The translations under genes and the position numbers were made by a program. Positions 7,991 through 16,978 of a stretch of DNA of 64,000 nt are shown here, one piece after another. Position 1 is the first letter of the stretch, and the number at the start of each line of letters is the position of its first letter. Origin of the DNA: Alkalihalobacterium sp048323755 (GTDB lineage: Bacteria; Bacillota; Bacilli; Bacillales; Bacillaceae_F); NCBI RefSeq assembly GCF_048323755.1, contig NZ_JBLWFS010000007.1:124001-188000 (forward strand), read 5' to 3'. The notes under the pieces were generated by a model, which was not told the origin of the DNA, ran no database searches, and worked only from the letters and a program-made list of their open reading frames with translations.

Positions 7991-9745
7991 TTATCTATAA
8001 ATTTTACTTCCTTGTTCTTTAAATTCTTCAGATTTCTTCTCCATTTCTTCTTTTAACAATGTATGTTCATCCATTCCCTTTTCTTTTGCGGTTTGACGAA
8101 TATCTTGAGAGATCTTCATACTGCAAAACTTAGGCCCGCACATGGAACAGAAGTGAGCGGTTTTGGCACCTTCTGCCGGCAGGGTTTCATCATGAAAACT
8201 CATTGCTTTTTCTGGGTCTAATGATAAGTTAAATTGATCACGCCAACGGAATTCGAACCGCGCCTTTGAAAGTGCATCGTCTCGTCTTTGGGCATTTGGA
8301 TGGCCTTTTGCTAAATCTGCTGCGTGAGCAGCAAGTTTATAGGTCACAACACCTTCACGAACATCGTCTTTATTCGGCAACCCTAAATGTTCCTTCGGTG
8401 TTACATAGCAAAGCATGGCAGTACCATAAGAAGCTATCATCGCGGCGCCGATCGCTGAAGTAATATGGTCATAGCCTGGTGCGATATCAGTTGTTAGTGG
8501 ACCTAATGTGTAAAAAGGGGCTTCGTGACAAATATCAAGTTGTTTATCCATATTTTCTTTTATCTTGTGCATGGGCACGTGTCCAGGACCTTCGACCATT
8601 ACTTGAACATCATGTTCCCAAGCAATTTTCGTTAATTCGCCTAATGTTTCAAGCTCAGCAAATTGGGACTCATCATTCGCATCAGCAATCGAACCTGGAC
8701 GTAAACCATCTCCTAATGAGAAGGCGATATCGTATGCTTTCATTATTTCACAAATCTCAGCAAAATGAGTGTAGAGGAAGTTTTCCTGGTGATGTGCCAG
8801 ACACCAAGCGGCCATAATGGAACCACCTCTAGAAACAATACCGGTTAAACGATTAGCTGTAAGCGGGACATAACGTAGTAACACTCCCGCGTGGATTGTA
8901 AAATAATCTACACCTTGTTCCGCTTGTTCAATTAATGTATCTCGATAGACTTCCCATGTTAAGTCCTCAGCGACTCCATTTACTTTTTCAAGGGCTTGGT
9001 AGATAGGGACTGTACCTACTGGAACTGGACTGTTTCGAATAATCCATTCTCTTGTAGTATGTATATGTTTGCCTGTAGATAAATCCATGATTGTATCGGC
9101 ACCCCAGCGGATCGCCCACGTCATTTTTTCAACCTCTTCTTCTATTGAGGAGCTGACTGCAGAGTTCCCAATATTCGCATTAATTTTTACGTGGAAGTTG
9201 CGTCCGATAATCATGGGTTCACTCTCGGGGTGATTAATATTCGATGGAATAATCGCCCTTCCACTCGCTACTTCAGATCGAACAAATTCAGGATCTAAAC
9301 CTTCTCGGATCGCAATAAACTCCATTTCAGGTGTGATCATTCCTTTTTTAGCATAGTGGAGTTGGGTTACATTCTTCCCTTGCTTCGCTCGTAATGGTTT
9401 CCTGCTTGTTGTATCAAAGACTTCCACAGCTTTCGTTCTTTCAATATCAATAAAACCATTATCCTCGGGTTTTATATCACGACCCTCATAATATTCAACG
9501 TCACCACGATCTAATATCCATTGTTTGCGTAAACCAGGCAAACCTTTTCTTACATCTGATTGGTAGTTAGTGTCTGTGTAAGGCCCAGTCGTATCGTATA
9601 CCCTAAACGGTTCATTAGGAATTTCTTCTCCATCAAATGAGGTTGGGCTTAGTTCAATTTCACGGAAAGGAACAGCAATAAAATCGTTTGTACTACTTTT
9701 CTCATAAACTTTCTTACTGTTTGGAAATGGGTTAAGAATTGACAT
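7991..9745 (-). CDS. thiC: Phosphomethylpyrimidine synthase ThiC
   Basis: Radical-SAM enzyme that rearranges aminoimidazole ribotide to HMP-phosphate, the pyrimidine half of thiamine. The 584-residue product has family length. The C-terminal cluster motif is CSMCGPKFC (Cys533, Cys536, Cys541), which binds the [4Fe-4S] cluster. Other hallmarks are MVEGPGHVPMHKI and GPLTTDIAPGYDHI. The start ATG is preceded by TAGGAGGA on the minus strand. A TPP riboswitch and intrinsic terminator lie in its leader, so it should be repressed by thiamine pyrophosphate. It is a single-gene unit here. Confidence 0.97.
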   Translation of the reverse strand: MSILNPFPNSKKVYEKSSTNDFIAVPFREIELSPTSFDGEEIPNEPFRVYDTTGPYTDTNYQSDVRKGLPGLRKQWILDRGDVEYYEGRDIKPEDNGFIDIERTKAVEVFDTTSRKPLRAKQGKNVTQLHYAKKGMITPEMEFIAIREGLDPEFVRSEVASGRAIIPSNINHPESEPMIIGRNFHVKINANIGNSAVSSSIEEEVEKMTWAIRWGADTIMDLSTGKHIHTTREWIIRNSPVPVGTVPIYQALEKVNGVAEDLTWEVYRDTLIEQAEQGVDYFTIHAGVLLRYVPLTANRLTGIVSRGGSIMAAWCLAHHQENFLYTHFAEICEIMKAYDIAFSLGDGLRPGSIADANDESQFAELETLGELTKIAWEHDVQVMVEGPGHVPMHKIKENMDKQLDICHEAPFYTLGPLTTDIAPGYDHITSAIGAAMIASYGTAMLCYVTPKEHLGLPNKDDVREGVVTYKLAAHAADLAKGHPNAQRRDDALSKARFEFRWRDQFNLSLDPEKAMSFHDETLPAEGAKTAHFCSMCGPKFCSMKISQDIRQTAKEKGMDEHTLLKEEMEKKSEEFKEQGSKIYR

Positions 9746-9917
9746 AAAAAAATCCTCCTAAGTTTGATTTAAGTTCTTGATGATAGAACCGATCATGGAG
9801 GAGGGGGGTCACAATATAAGAAATTTCATCCTTTTTATAGCAGCAACAATTAAAAATCATTTGACTGTTATAAATGTCAACGACTTTAATAATATGCGCA
9901 CACTATAAAAATAAAAA

Positions 9918-9935
9918 GACCGCTAGAAAGCGGTC
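9918..9935 (-). terminator. Intrinsic terminator under TPP riboswitch control
   Basis: GACCGC-tagaaa-GCGGTC is followed, reading on the minus strand, by TTTTTATTTTTAT. It sits between the riboswitch aptamer and thiC, the expected position of the expression platform. Confidence 0.8.
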
Positions 9936-9959
9936 GAATGGACATAAATATTCTTCAAA

Positions 9960-10043
9960 TCCCTCCGCTAGCATTACCTAGATCAGGTTCACGGTCGACA
10001 ACAGTATCAGTTGTCCTCTCAGCCCCTTGCTATGGAGCTCCCG
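9960..10043 (-). ncRNA. TPP riboswitch (THI element)
   Basis: Read on the minus strand, this segment has the conserved TPP aptamer blocks: GGGGCTGAGA near 10027-10018, then CTGATACTG-type loop sequence, then TGAACCTGATCTAG and the closing TAATGCTAGCGGAGGGA. Helix P1 is formed by the GGGAGC and GAGGGA-type ends. It precedes an intrinsic terminator and thiC, so high TPP should terminate transcription. The conserved blocks leave little doubt. Confidence 0.95.
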
Positions 10044-10295
10044 TTTTCTTCAGTTGTACTATTAAATTAACACAAAGTTTTGGAAAAGAAAACAGTTAAT
10101 TGGATCTATTTTCCTTTTCTTGTTGTTAAGAATAATTTATGAATATCGTTCTGGTGAGCAGGAGTTTTGCCAGGAAATGTCGAATATTGTTTGTTAATTT
10201 TAGCTCTTTATTCCTGTAAAGTGTTACTGTCACATGAAAATCCAACCATATGGGAGGGTTTTCTATCGATTAGCGTGAATGGGGAGAATGGGAAG

Positions 10296-10378
10296 GTTGA
10301 ATAAACCAGTTGGTGATATATCCTTACATAGCCTACGATATCCAATTTATTCAACTTTGCAAACAGGTAAGGGCTATG
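10296..10378 (+). ncRNA. Possible structured leader RNA upstream of aspartokinase
   Basis: GTTGAATAAA (10296-10305) pairs exactly with TTTATTCAAC (10346-10355). Inside that loop CATAGCC (10327-10333) is exactly complementary to GGCTATG (10372-10378) beyond the stem, so the two helices would form a pseudoknot. It ends about 65 nt before the aspartokinase start. The conserved core of the lysine riboswitch is not seen and no T-run terminator follows. The helices are visible; a regulatory role is inference. Confidence 0.4.
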
Positions 10379-10444
10379 ATAAATTATGAATTATTGAAAT
10401 ATTAAGGGAACAGAAAAAAACTTTATAGGAGTTGGAGAAACGAG

Positions 10445-11815
10445 ATGAGAGTAGCGAAATTCGGTGGAACATCAGTGGCGAACGCAGAGCAAATTCGTAA
10501 AGTGGCTTCAATCATTGCCGAGAACGAAGAAAGAAAATTTGTAGTCGTTTCAGCGCCCGGTAAGAGGGAATTAACAGATACAAAGGTTACGGATTTACTT
10601 ATACAGTTAGCTGATGCCGTGTTAGAAAAGGGCGACGTTGAGAATGCTCTACGTGCCGTCGTAGGCCGTTATGAAGAGATTGCATTAGATCTCAATTTGT
10701 CAGCAGATATTATAGAAACGATTAAAGAGGATTTACAAGCCCGAGTAGCTTTTGATACTTCACATGAAGGGAAATTCATGGATCAAATGAAAGCGAGCGG
10801 TGAAGACAACAATGCAAAGTTAATCGCAGCTTACTTTCAAAGTACCGGAATTGAAGCGCAATATGTAAATCCAAAAGAGGCCGGGTTATTAGTGAGTGAT
10901 GAACCTGGGAACGCTCAAGTTCTTCCGGAAAGCTACGATCATTTGTTCCAACTAAGGGAACGTCCAGGTGTGATTGTTTTTCCAGGGTTCTTTGGCTACT
11001 CTAAAGAAGGAACTTTAGTTACTTTCCCTCGAGGTGGATCGGATATCACAGGATCTATTTTAGCTGCAGGAGTGAAGGCAGATTTATATGAGAATTTCAC
11101 AGATGTTGATTCGGTATTTGCTGCCAATCCAAAGATCGTTGAAAATCCTGTGAACATTAAGAAAATGACATATCGTGAAATGCGTGAGTTATCGTATGCT
11201 GGTTTTTCGGTATTTCATGATGAAGCGCTTATGCCTGCATTTCGTCAGTCCATTCCTGTATGTATAAAAAACACAAATAATCCAGAAGCTCGTGGAACGA
11301 TGATTATGGCTGAACGTGCGTGCGTTTTAAATCCAGTGATCGGAATTGCGAGTGACTCAGAATTTTGTACGCTATATGTGCGGAAGTACTTAATGCACCG
11401 CGAGATCGGTTTTGGACGTAAATTACTTCAAATTATTGAAGAAGAAGGCATTTCATATGAACATATCCCATCTGGAATTGATGACACGTCTGTTATTTTA
11501 AAACAGTGTCAGTTAGATGGAGAGAAAGAAGATCGCATCATTACTCGTATTCGAGAAGAGTTAGATGTAGATGATGTGTATGTAGAGCGCGATTTTTCCA
11601 TGATTATGATGGTTGGCGAAGGAATGCACAATACGATCGGCCTTTCAGCACGTGCAACTACGGCACTTGCCAATGCTGATGTAAACATTGAAATGATTAA
11701 CCAAGGTTCCTCGGAAGTCAGTTTAGTGTTTGGTATTCGCCAAGAAGATGAAGAGAAAGCAGTTCGTGCCCTATATGATGAGTTTTTTGGAGCGGCGGAC
11801 GAGTCAATTGAATAA
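10445..11815 (+). CDS. yclM: Aspartokinase (YclM/ThrD type)
   Basis: It phosphorylates aspartate, the first step towards lysine, methionine and threonine. The 456-residue protein starts with the kinase signature KFGGTSVANAEQ and has SGEDNNAKL, FPGFFGYSKEG and RGGSDITGSI in the amino-acid kinase domain. Two ACT regulatory domains follow; the last contains NVEMINQGSSEVS-like sequence (NADVNIEMINQGSSEVS). Resemblance is strongest to Bacillus aspartokinase III, which responds to lysine plus threonine. Start ATG follows TAGGAGTTGGAG. It appears monocistronic, preceded by a long leader with possible pseudoknot and followed by a terminator. Confidence 0.95.
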   Translation: MRVAKFGGTSVANAEQIRKVASIIAENEERKFVVVSAPGKRELTDTKVTDLLIQLADAVLEKGDVENALRAVVGRYEEIALDLNLSADIIETIKEDLQARVAFDTSHEGKFMDQMKASGEDNNAKLIAAYFQSTGIEAQYVNPKEAGLLVSDEPGNAQVLPESYDHLFQLRERPGVIVFPGFFGYSKEGTLVTFPRGGSDITGSILAAGVKADLYENFTDVDSVFAANPKIVENPVNIKKMTYREMRELSYAGFSVFHDEALMPAFRQSIPVCIKNTNNPEARGTMIMAERACVLNPVIGIASDSEFCTLYVRKYLMHREIGFGRKLLQIIEEEGISYEHIPSGIDDTSVILKQCQLDGEKEDRIITRIREELDVDDVYVERDFSMIMMVGEGMHNTIGLSARATTALANADVNIEMINQGSSEVSLVFGIRQEDEEKAVRALYDEFFGAADESIE

Positions 11816-11892
11816 CCTAGCATTCGTTTGAGATTGAGTTTGACTGGGTGGAAGGCGAAGCTGGGCCAAATAAAATGGGAATAAAATAAGTA

Positions 11893-11920
11893 AAAAGCTG
11901 AGGGGATTTCCTCAGCTTTT
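11893..11920. terminator. Bidirectional terminator
   Basis: AAAAGCTGAGG (11893-11903) pairs with CCTCAGCTTTT (11910-11920), with A and T runs on either side. It ends the aspartokinase transcript and overlaps the 3' end of the converging sodium-channel gene. Confidence 0.85.
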
Positions 11921-12745
11921 GTTCATCTTAATCATCATATTTTTAAGTTCCACAATTTCTTTGCGAAGTTCTCGCACCTCATTTTTCATTTCGGCCTCAT
12001 CATTATCGTCATCTTCTTTATTTGTTTTTTCTACATTACTTACGATAACACCAATAAATAAGTTAAATACAATAAAGGTACCGACAAGTATAAAGAGGAC
12101 AAAATAGATCCACGACCAAGCTACTTCTGCAAATATGGGGCGCATAACCCCGCTAGCCCACGACTCTAGAGTAACTACCTGGAATAGGGTTAATAACGAT
12201 AATTGTAAATTACCGAAATATTCAGGTGCGACATCGGCAAATAACATCGTTCCTGTAACCGCAAATATATAAAAGATAATGCTCATTAAAATCATAATAT
12301 TCCCTAGTGCGGGGATCGTTAATAAGAGCGCATCAACTAATTTCCGTAATGAAGGAATAACGGAAATCGCTCGTAGGACCCGAAGAACACGCAGAATACG
12401 TAAAACAGTGACAAAGTGTGCACCTACAAAAATATGTCCTGCCGCAACAATAAGAAAATCAAACCAGTTCCAGCTGCTTTTAAAGAAGGTGTAGGTTGGA
12501 CGGGCAGCAATCATTCTTAGGGCAATCTCAATTGTAAAAATCCATAATAATGTAATGTCAGCATAGTAAAACCAACTTGTATACGTTTGGTAAACATTAG
12601 GATATGTTTCGATCCCTACAACAATGGCGTTTATAATAATAAATGTAATGACCGTAGTGGTAAATGCTTTATGTTCAACTATTTTTGCACAGTATTCCGA
12701 AATCCGATGCGGTTGTTTGTTTTCTTTAGCTTGTTGTGAAGCCAT
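11912..12745 (-). CDS. ncbA: Voltage-gated sodium channel, NaChBac/NavBp type
   Basis: Single-repeat, six-helix voltage-gated Na+ channel that assembles as a tetramer. The 277-residue protein has S1-S6: S4 carries regularly spaced arginines (VLRILRVLRVLRAISVIPSLR region, Arg116, 119, 122, 125) and the pore loop has the selectivity filter TLESWAS (residues 192-198), identical in type to NaChBac. The C-terminal tail is acidic then coiled-coil (EVRELRKEIVELKNMM), as needed for tetramerisation. In alkaliphilic bacilli such channels admit Na+ for pH homeostasis and Na+-driven motility. Start ATG follows a GGAGGAGAG Shine-Dalgarno. Confidence 0.94.
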   Translation of the reverse strand: MASQQAKENKQPHRISEYCAKIVEHKAFTTTVITFIIINAIVVGIETYPNVYQTYTSWFYYADITLLWIFTIEIALRMIAARPTYTFFKSSWNWFDFLIVAAGHIFVGAHFVTVLRILRVLRVLRAISVIPSLRKLVDALLLTIPALGNIMILMSIIFYIFAVTGTMLFADVAPEYFGNLQLSLLTLFQVVTLESWASGVMRPIFAEVAWSWIYFVLFILVGTFIVFNLFIGVIVSNVEKTNKEDDDNDEAEMKNEVRELRKEIVELKNMMIKMNKS

Positions 12746-12947
12746 CTCTCTCCTCCAAAACTTACTCTTTAATCATCTATGTTCTACAAGGTAATGATTT
12801 AAGCTTTAAATGCATACCTACTTATTTTACTAGATTTTTATGTATAGGGGAAGTAAACATCATAACTTCGTTCAACACATTGCCACCCACGAACAATATT
12901 CATTTTGTTACAATAAAGGAAATGTTGTATAGAGGGAGATGGAGATA

Positions 12948-13985
12948 ATGGGTCATTATTCGGTCATTATTGTCGGTGCTGGGTTAGCTGGAATTATGGC
13001 AGCAAAGAAATTTTCAGAGAAAAGTGTGAAATACCTCGTATTAGATAAAGGGAAAAGTGTCGGGGGTCGAATGGCTACGAGAAGAGTAAATGGTGGTAGA
13101 AGTGATCACGGTGCACAATTCTTTACTGCTCGTAGTGAGCAAATGAAAGCTCTTGTAAAGGAGTGGGAGAAAGCTGGCCTTATCCATACTTGGACAAATG
13201 GATTTCATCAAATGAATAATGTAACAGAACTTAATAGTCTATCATTACATAATGACGGTTACCCTCGTTATGCAGGTAAGAACGGAATGAATGCTTTAAT
13301 GAAGGAATTAGCACAAGATGTAAACATTAAAGTAGACCATAAAGTTGAAAGAATGGAGTGGATAGAGGATAAATGGTCTGTAATTGTACGCAAAGGAAAA
13401 GAAGCAGAGTTAATATCTTTTACCGCAGACCAGTTATTATTAACTTCACCTACACCACAATCTTTAGAGTTAATTGAAAGAGTAAAGGTGGAGGGAAATA
13501 TAAAAGAAGATCTTAAGGCAACGAGTTATTTTCCTTGTTTATGTGCAATTGTTGCACTAGATGCACCTACGAATATACCAAAGCCAGGTGGGATTCAAAT
13601 AAAAGAAGGGGTAGTGTCGTTCCTAGGTGATAATCAACAAAAAGGCATATCGGACACAACGGTAGTGACGATACACGGAAACGAATATTGGTCTCGTGAA
13701 CATTATGATCAAGAGGACGAGGTCATCATAGAAAAACTAATTCAAGCAGCAAAGCCTCTTCTAGGAGAAGGAGAGATACTAGAAAAACAGTTAAAGCGTT
13801 GGCGTTATTCAAAACCAGAAGCTTTACACCCTGATGAATTGGTTGCCACAACCATTCCGGGACCTATCGCTTTTGCTGGAGATATCTTTAAACGAGGAGC
13901 TGTTGAAGGTGCTATTCTATCGGGATTAGCAGCATCAGATTGGATGTTACACCGGAATGATCAACCTTCAAGTGCCAATAACTAG
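12948..13985 (+). CDS. FAD-dependent amine oxidase-like (renalase-like) oxidoreductase
   Basis: Flavoprotein of the COG3380 type. The N-terminus has the Rossmann dinucleotide motif GAGLAGIMAA followed by the GGR motif (VGGRMATRRV) and DHGAQFFTA, typical of renalase/amine oxidase relatives. Near the C-terminus, GPIAFAGDIFKRGAVEGAILSG is the second FAD-binding signature. The ATG at 12948 is preferred to one at 12939 because AGAGGGAG lies about 8 nt before it; this gives 345 residues. The methyltransferase gene starts 11 nt downstream, so the two are probably co-transcribed. The substrate is unknown. Confidence 0.82.
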   Translation: MGHYSVIIVGAGLAGIMAAKKFSEKSVKYLVLDKGKSVGGRMATRRVNGGRSDHGAQFFTARSEQMKALVKEWEKAGLIHTWTNGFHQMNNVTELNSLSLHNDGYPRYAGKNGMNALMKELAQDVNIKVDHKVERMEWIEDKWSVIVRKGKEAELISFTADQLLLTSPTPQSLELIERVKVEGNIKEDLKATSYFPCLCAIVALDAPTNIPKPGGIQIKEGVVSFLGDNQQKGISDTTVVTIHGNEYWSREHYDQEDEVIIEKLIQAAKPLLGEGEILEKQLKRWRYSKPEALHPDELVATTIPGPIAFAGDIFKRGAVEGAILSGLAASDWMLHRNDQPSSANN

Positions 13986-13995
13986 GTAGGGGAGA

Positions 13996-14766
13996 ATGAT
14001 AGACGATATGAGTGTAAATAACAATCTAGAAGAATATAAAGACCCTGATTTATATGATTTAGAGAATGAGGCATTTTTAGAAGATTTACCACTGATCGTA
14101 GAGTTTGCCAAACAAGTAGATGGACCTGTGATCGAGTTGGCTTGCGGAACGGGAAGAATAGCACTGCGTCTTGCAGATCAGGGGATAGAAATGGTTGGTG
14201 TCGACCTGCATGAAAAAATGGTAAGTAAAGCAAAAGAAAAAGCGAATGCAAAGGAGATTGATATTCGCTTAATAATCCAGGATTGTACAAAGCTAGATCT
14301 TGATATAAAAAGTTCATTTGTATTTATGGTAGGCAACTCGTTTCAACACTTTTTATCCAATCAAGCACAAGATGATTTACTTTCTTCAGTATATCGGCAC
14401 CTGAAAAAAGGTGGTATATTTCTGTTTGGAACAAGGTTTCCTTCAAAAGAAGAATTAATGCAACCTGAAGAAGAGGAATACTGGCGGTCTTATCATGACG
14501 CTGCAGGTCAAAAGATCGATGTTTACACAGTCAGTCAATATGATGAATTAGCCCAAATTCAAACGTACAAGACCATTAGACGAAGTAAGGAGAACGATGA
14601 GATCACTCATATTCAGCTTCGCTATGTCTACCCTAAGGAAATGGAACGACTATTAGCATTTCATGGCTTTACAATTCTCCATCAGTATGGAAAATGGGAT
14701 AAAACACCGTTAACCAAAGAGAGTCATTCGATGATTTATATTTGTAAAAAAGAAAAAGACGATTGA
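13996..14766 (+). CDS. Class I SAM-dependent methyltransferase
   Basis: About 256 residues. The SAM-binding loop VIELACGTGRIALRLADQG lies near residue 45, followed by MVGVDLHEKM (acidic end of strand 2) and a later VGNSFQHFL segment. It has the architecture of small-molecule methyltransferases of the methyltransferase-25 group and resembles the methyltransferase half of the Zur-operon fusion protein. The start is uncertain: GGGGAG is only 2 nt before the ATG at 13996, and ATG 14008 is an alternative. It follows the FAD oxidoreductase closely. Substrate not identifiable. Confidence 0.82.
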   Translation: MIDDMSVNNNLEEYKDPDLYDLENEAFLEDLPLIVEFAKQVDGPVIELACGTGRIALRLADQGIEMVGVDLHEKMVSKAKEKANAKEIDIRLIIQDCTKLDLDIKSSFVFMVGNSFQHFLSNQAQDDLLSSVYRHLKKGGIFLFGTRFPSKEELMQPEEEEYWRSYHDAAGQKIDVYTVSQYDELAQIQTYKTIRRSKENDEITHIQLRYVYPKEMERLLAFHGFTILHQYGKWDKTPLTKESHSMIYICKKEKDD

Positions 14767-14841
14767 GGTAATTTTTGGGGGTTCTGATTTATCAATAGAA
14801 GTTTTGTTGAATGATGCAGGACGGTACTAAACAAATAAATA

Positions 14842-14876
14842 GCCTTCAAAATCATAAGATAGATGATTTTGAAGGC
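14842..14876. terminator. Bidirectional terminator
   Basis: GCCTTCAAAATCAT pairs with ATGATTTTGAAGGC across a 7-nt loop and is followed by ATTTTTTTA. It lies between the converging methyltransferase and proC genes. Confidence 0.88.
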
Positions 14877-14882
14877 ATTTTT

Positions 14883-15716
14883 TTACTTCGACTCTGTAAA
14901 AATTTGACCCATTTCTTTTGCTCTTGCAGAAGATCGTTTAATTCCAGCAACGACAGCATCTTGGAATTGGTATGAGGCAAGCACATTTAAGGCAGCTTCT
15001 GTTGCTCCATTTGGACTCATCACTTCTTTATAAAGCTGTGCAGACGTCTTTGAAGTAGACTCAAGACGCTTTAAAGAGCCTTTTAATGTTTGAATGATAG
15101 CTTCTTTTGCTTCTTCCTCTTCTAATCCAAGGTCTTTTGCTGCTTTTTCCATCGCTTCAACAAAATAGTAGATATAGGCTGGACCACTTCCAGCAACTCC
15201 TGTAAAGCCGTCTTGTTTGTCTTCAGGAATAATGTGAACGGTCCCGATGGCTTTAAACAATTGAGCAGAAAGGTTTGTGTCTTCTTCTGATGCAAATTTT
15301 CCAGCAGATAGAGCGGTAGCTGATTCGCCTACTTTCGCTGAAGTATTAGGCATGGAACGAATAACAGGTGCCTCCATCCCAAGTAGTTCTTCAAGGTAAT
15401 GAGTCGTCACTCCAGCTAAAACCGAAATGAAGATTTGTTCTTTTCGAATGAATGGCTTAATCAGTTCAATTCCATCAATAACGTTAGATGGTTTCATTGC
15501 TAGTACAACAATATCCGCTTGAGACAGTGCTTCCTCTTTATTAGTAGTCGTTTGGATGCCATACGTACTCTTTAAGCTTTCTAGGCGAGCAATATCTTTT
15601 CGATTTGTTGCAATAATTTGTTCTGGTTTTAATAACTCTTTATTAATCAGTCCAGCAAAAATGGCTTCAGCCATTGAACCGGCTCCTACGAATGTTACAG
15701 TTTTATCTTTTAACAT
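14883..15716 (-). CDS. proC: Pyrroline-5-carboxylate reductase ProC
   Basis: Last step of proline synthesis: NAD(P)H-dependent reduction of pyrroline-5-carboxylate. The 277-residue product starts with the Rossmann motif VGAGSMAEAIFAGL. The C-terminal dimerisation domain has the signature GVAGSGPAYIYYFVEAM and MSPNGATEAAL. It is 17 nt downstream of proA on the same strand and completes a proB-proA-proC operon governed by the T-box at 18.3-18.6 kb. Start ATG is clear, with a GGCAGGTGG Shine-Dalgarno-like region. Confidence 0.95.
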   Translation of the reverse strand: MLKDKTVTFVGAGSMAEAIFAGLINKELLKPEQIIATNRKDIARLESLKSTYGIQTTTNKEEALSQADIVVLAMKPSNVIDGIELIKPFIRKEQIFISVLAGVTTHYLEELLGMEAPVIRSMPNTSAKVGESATALSAGKFASEEDTNLSAQLFKAIGTVHIIPEDKQDGFTGVAGSGPAYIYYFVEAMEKAAKDLGLEEEEAKEAIIQTLKGSLKRLESTSKTSAQLYKEVMSPNGATEAALNVLASYQFQDAVVAGIKRSSARAKEMGQIFTESK

Positions 15717-15733
15717 TACTTACCACCTGCCCT

Positions 15734-16978
15734 TTACTTAATTTGTCCAGTGCCGCGAACGACATATTTCGTTGATGTTAATGCAGGGAGTCCCATTGGA
15801 CCACGAGCATGAAGCTTTTGTGTGCTAATCCCTATTTCCGCACCAAAGCCAAATTCAAAACCGTCAGTGAAACGAGTGGACGCATTATGGTATACAGCAG
15901 CTGCATCGACGTAATTTAAGAATTTGCTGACACTTTCAGCATCATCAGAAATAATGGCTTCAGAATGCTTTGTTCCATATGTTTGAATATGTTCAATCGC
16001 TTCCTCTACACTATCAATTACTCGAAGTGCCACAGTCAAATCAAGATATTCTGTGCCCCAATCTTCTTCAGTAGCAGCCATTAAGCTAGTATCGACCTGG
16101 CACGCTTTTTCATTTGCGCGAATTTCAACGTTCTTTTCTTTTAGCTGGGCTAAAAGATCTTGTAAGTGATTTTTTGCCCAATCTTTATGAACGAGGATCG
16201 TTTCCGCCGCATTACATACAGAAGGGCGTTGAGTTTTCGCATTAACCGCAATTGAAATGGCCATTTCCTTATTGGCTGTTTCGTCAATATAAACATGGCA
16301 GTTTCCAACACCTGTTTCTAGCACTGGAACCGAAGCGTTTTTAACCACGGATTGTATAAGGTTAGCACCACCGCGGGGAATAAGCACGTCTAAGTATTCA
16401 TTCAGTTTAAACATCTCTGAAGCTGTTTGGCGACTTGTATCTTCAAGAAGTTGAACCGTTTCAATTGGTAATTGACTTTTTTCTAGTCCGCGATGAATGA
16501 TTCGAACAATTGCTTTATTTGAAAAAATGGCGGTTGAGCTTCCACGTAAAATAACAGCATTTCCTGCTTTTAAACATAACCCAGAGGCATCAACGGTTAC
16601 ATTGGGTCTTGCTTCATAAATCATCCCTATCACACCGAGAGGTACTCTTACTTTTTTGATTTGTAATCCATTTGGACGATCCCATTCTTCAAGGACTTCA
16701 CCAATCGGATCAGCAAGGTTTGCAACTTGCTTTAAACCGTCTGCCATATCTTTGATCCGTTCACTCGTCAGCTTTAGTCGGTCAATCAGTGATTCGGTAA
16801 GACCATTTTCTCTGCCAGCTAAAATATCTTTTTCGTTTTCTGTAAGGATGAAGTCTGTTTCTTCAATCAGTTGACCTGCTATAAGTAGTAATGCTTCATT
16901 TTTTTGTTCTGTCGTTAATACAGCTAGATCTGCTGTAATTTCTTTTGCTTTTTTTGCTTTTTGAATGAGTTCACTCAT
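15734..16978 (-). CDS. proA: Gamma-glutamyl phosphate reductase ProA
   Basis: NADPH-dependent reduction of gamma-glutamyl phosphate to glutamate semialdehyde, second step of proline synthesis. The start at 16978 is chosen because AAAGGAGAAG precedes it and the protein then begins MSELIQKAKKAKE; the ATG overlaps the proB stop (ATGA arrangement). Length is 414 residues, standard. Motifs include YEARPNVTVDA, GNAVILRGSS, VPVLETGVGNCHVYID and RPSVCNAAET with the catalytic Cys. Translation is probably coupled to proB. Confidence 0.95.
   Translation of the reverse strand: MSELIQKAKKAKEITADLAVLTTEQKNEALLLIAGQLIEETDFILTENEKDILAGRENGLTESLIDRLKLTSERIKDMADGLKQVANLADPIGEVLEEWDRPNGLQIKKVRVPLGVIGMIYEARPNVTVDASGLCLKAGNAVILRGSSTAIFSNKAIVRIIHRGLEKSQLPIETVQLLEDTSRQTASEMFKLNEYLDVLIPRGGANLIQSVVKNASVPVLETGVGNCHVYIDETANKEMAISIAVNAKTQRPSVCNAAETILVHKDWAKNHLQDLLAQLKEKNVEIRANEKACQVDTSLMAATEEDWGTEYLDLTVALRVIDSVEEAIEHIQTYGTKHSEAIISDDAESVSKFLNYVDAAAVYHNASTRFTDGFEFGFGAEIGISTQKLHARGPMGLPALTSTKYVVRGTGQIK

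Noticed and set aside
8266..8817. Two plus-strand ORFs inside thiC
   Set aside because: They are shadows of the thiC coding sequence and have no ribosome site or family resemblance.
10056..10444. Lysine riboswitch before aspartokinase
   Set aside because: The conserved L-box core blocks are not visible on the plus strand.
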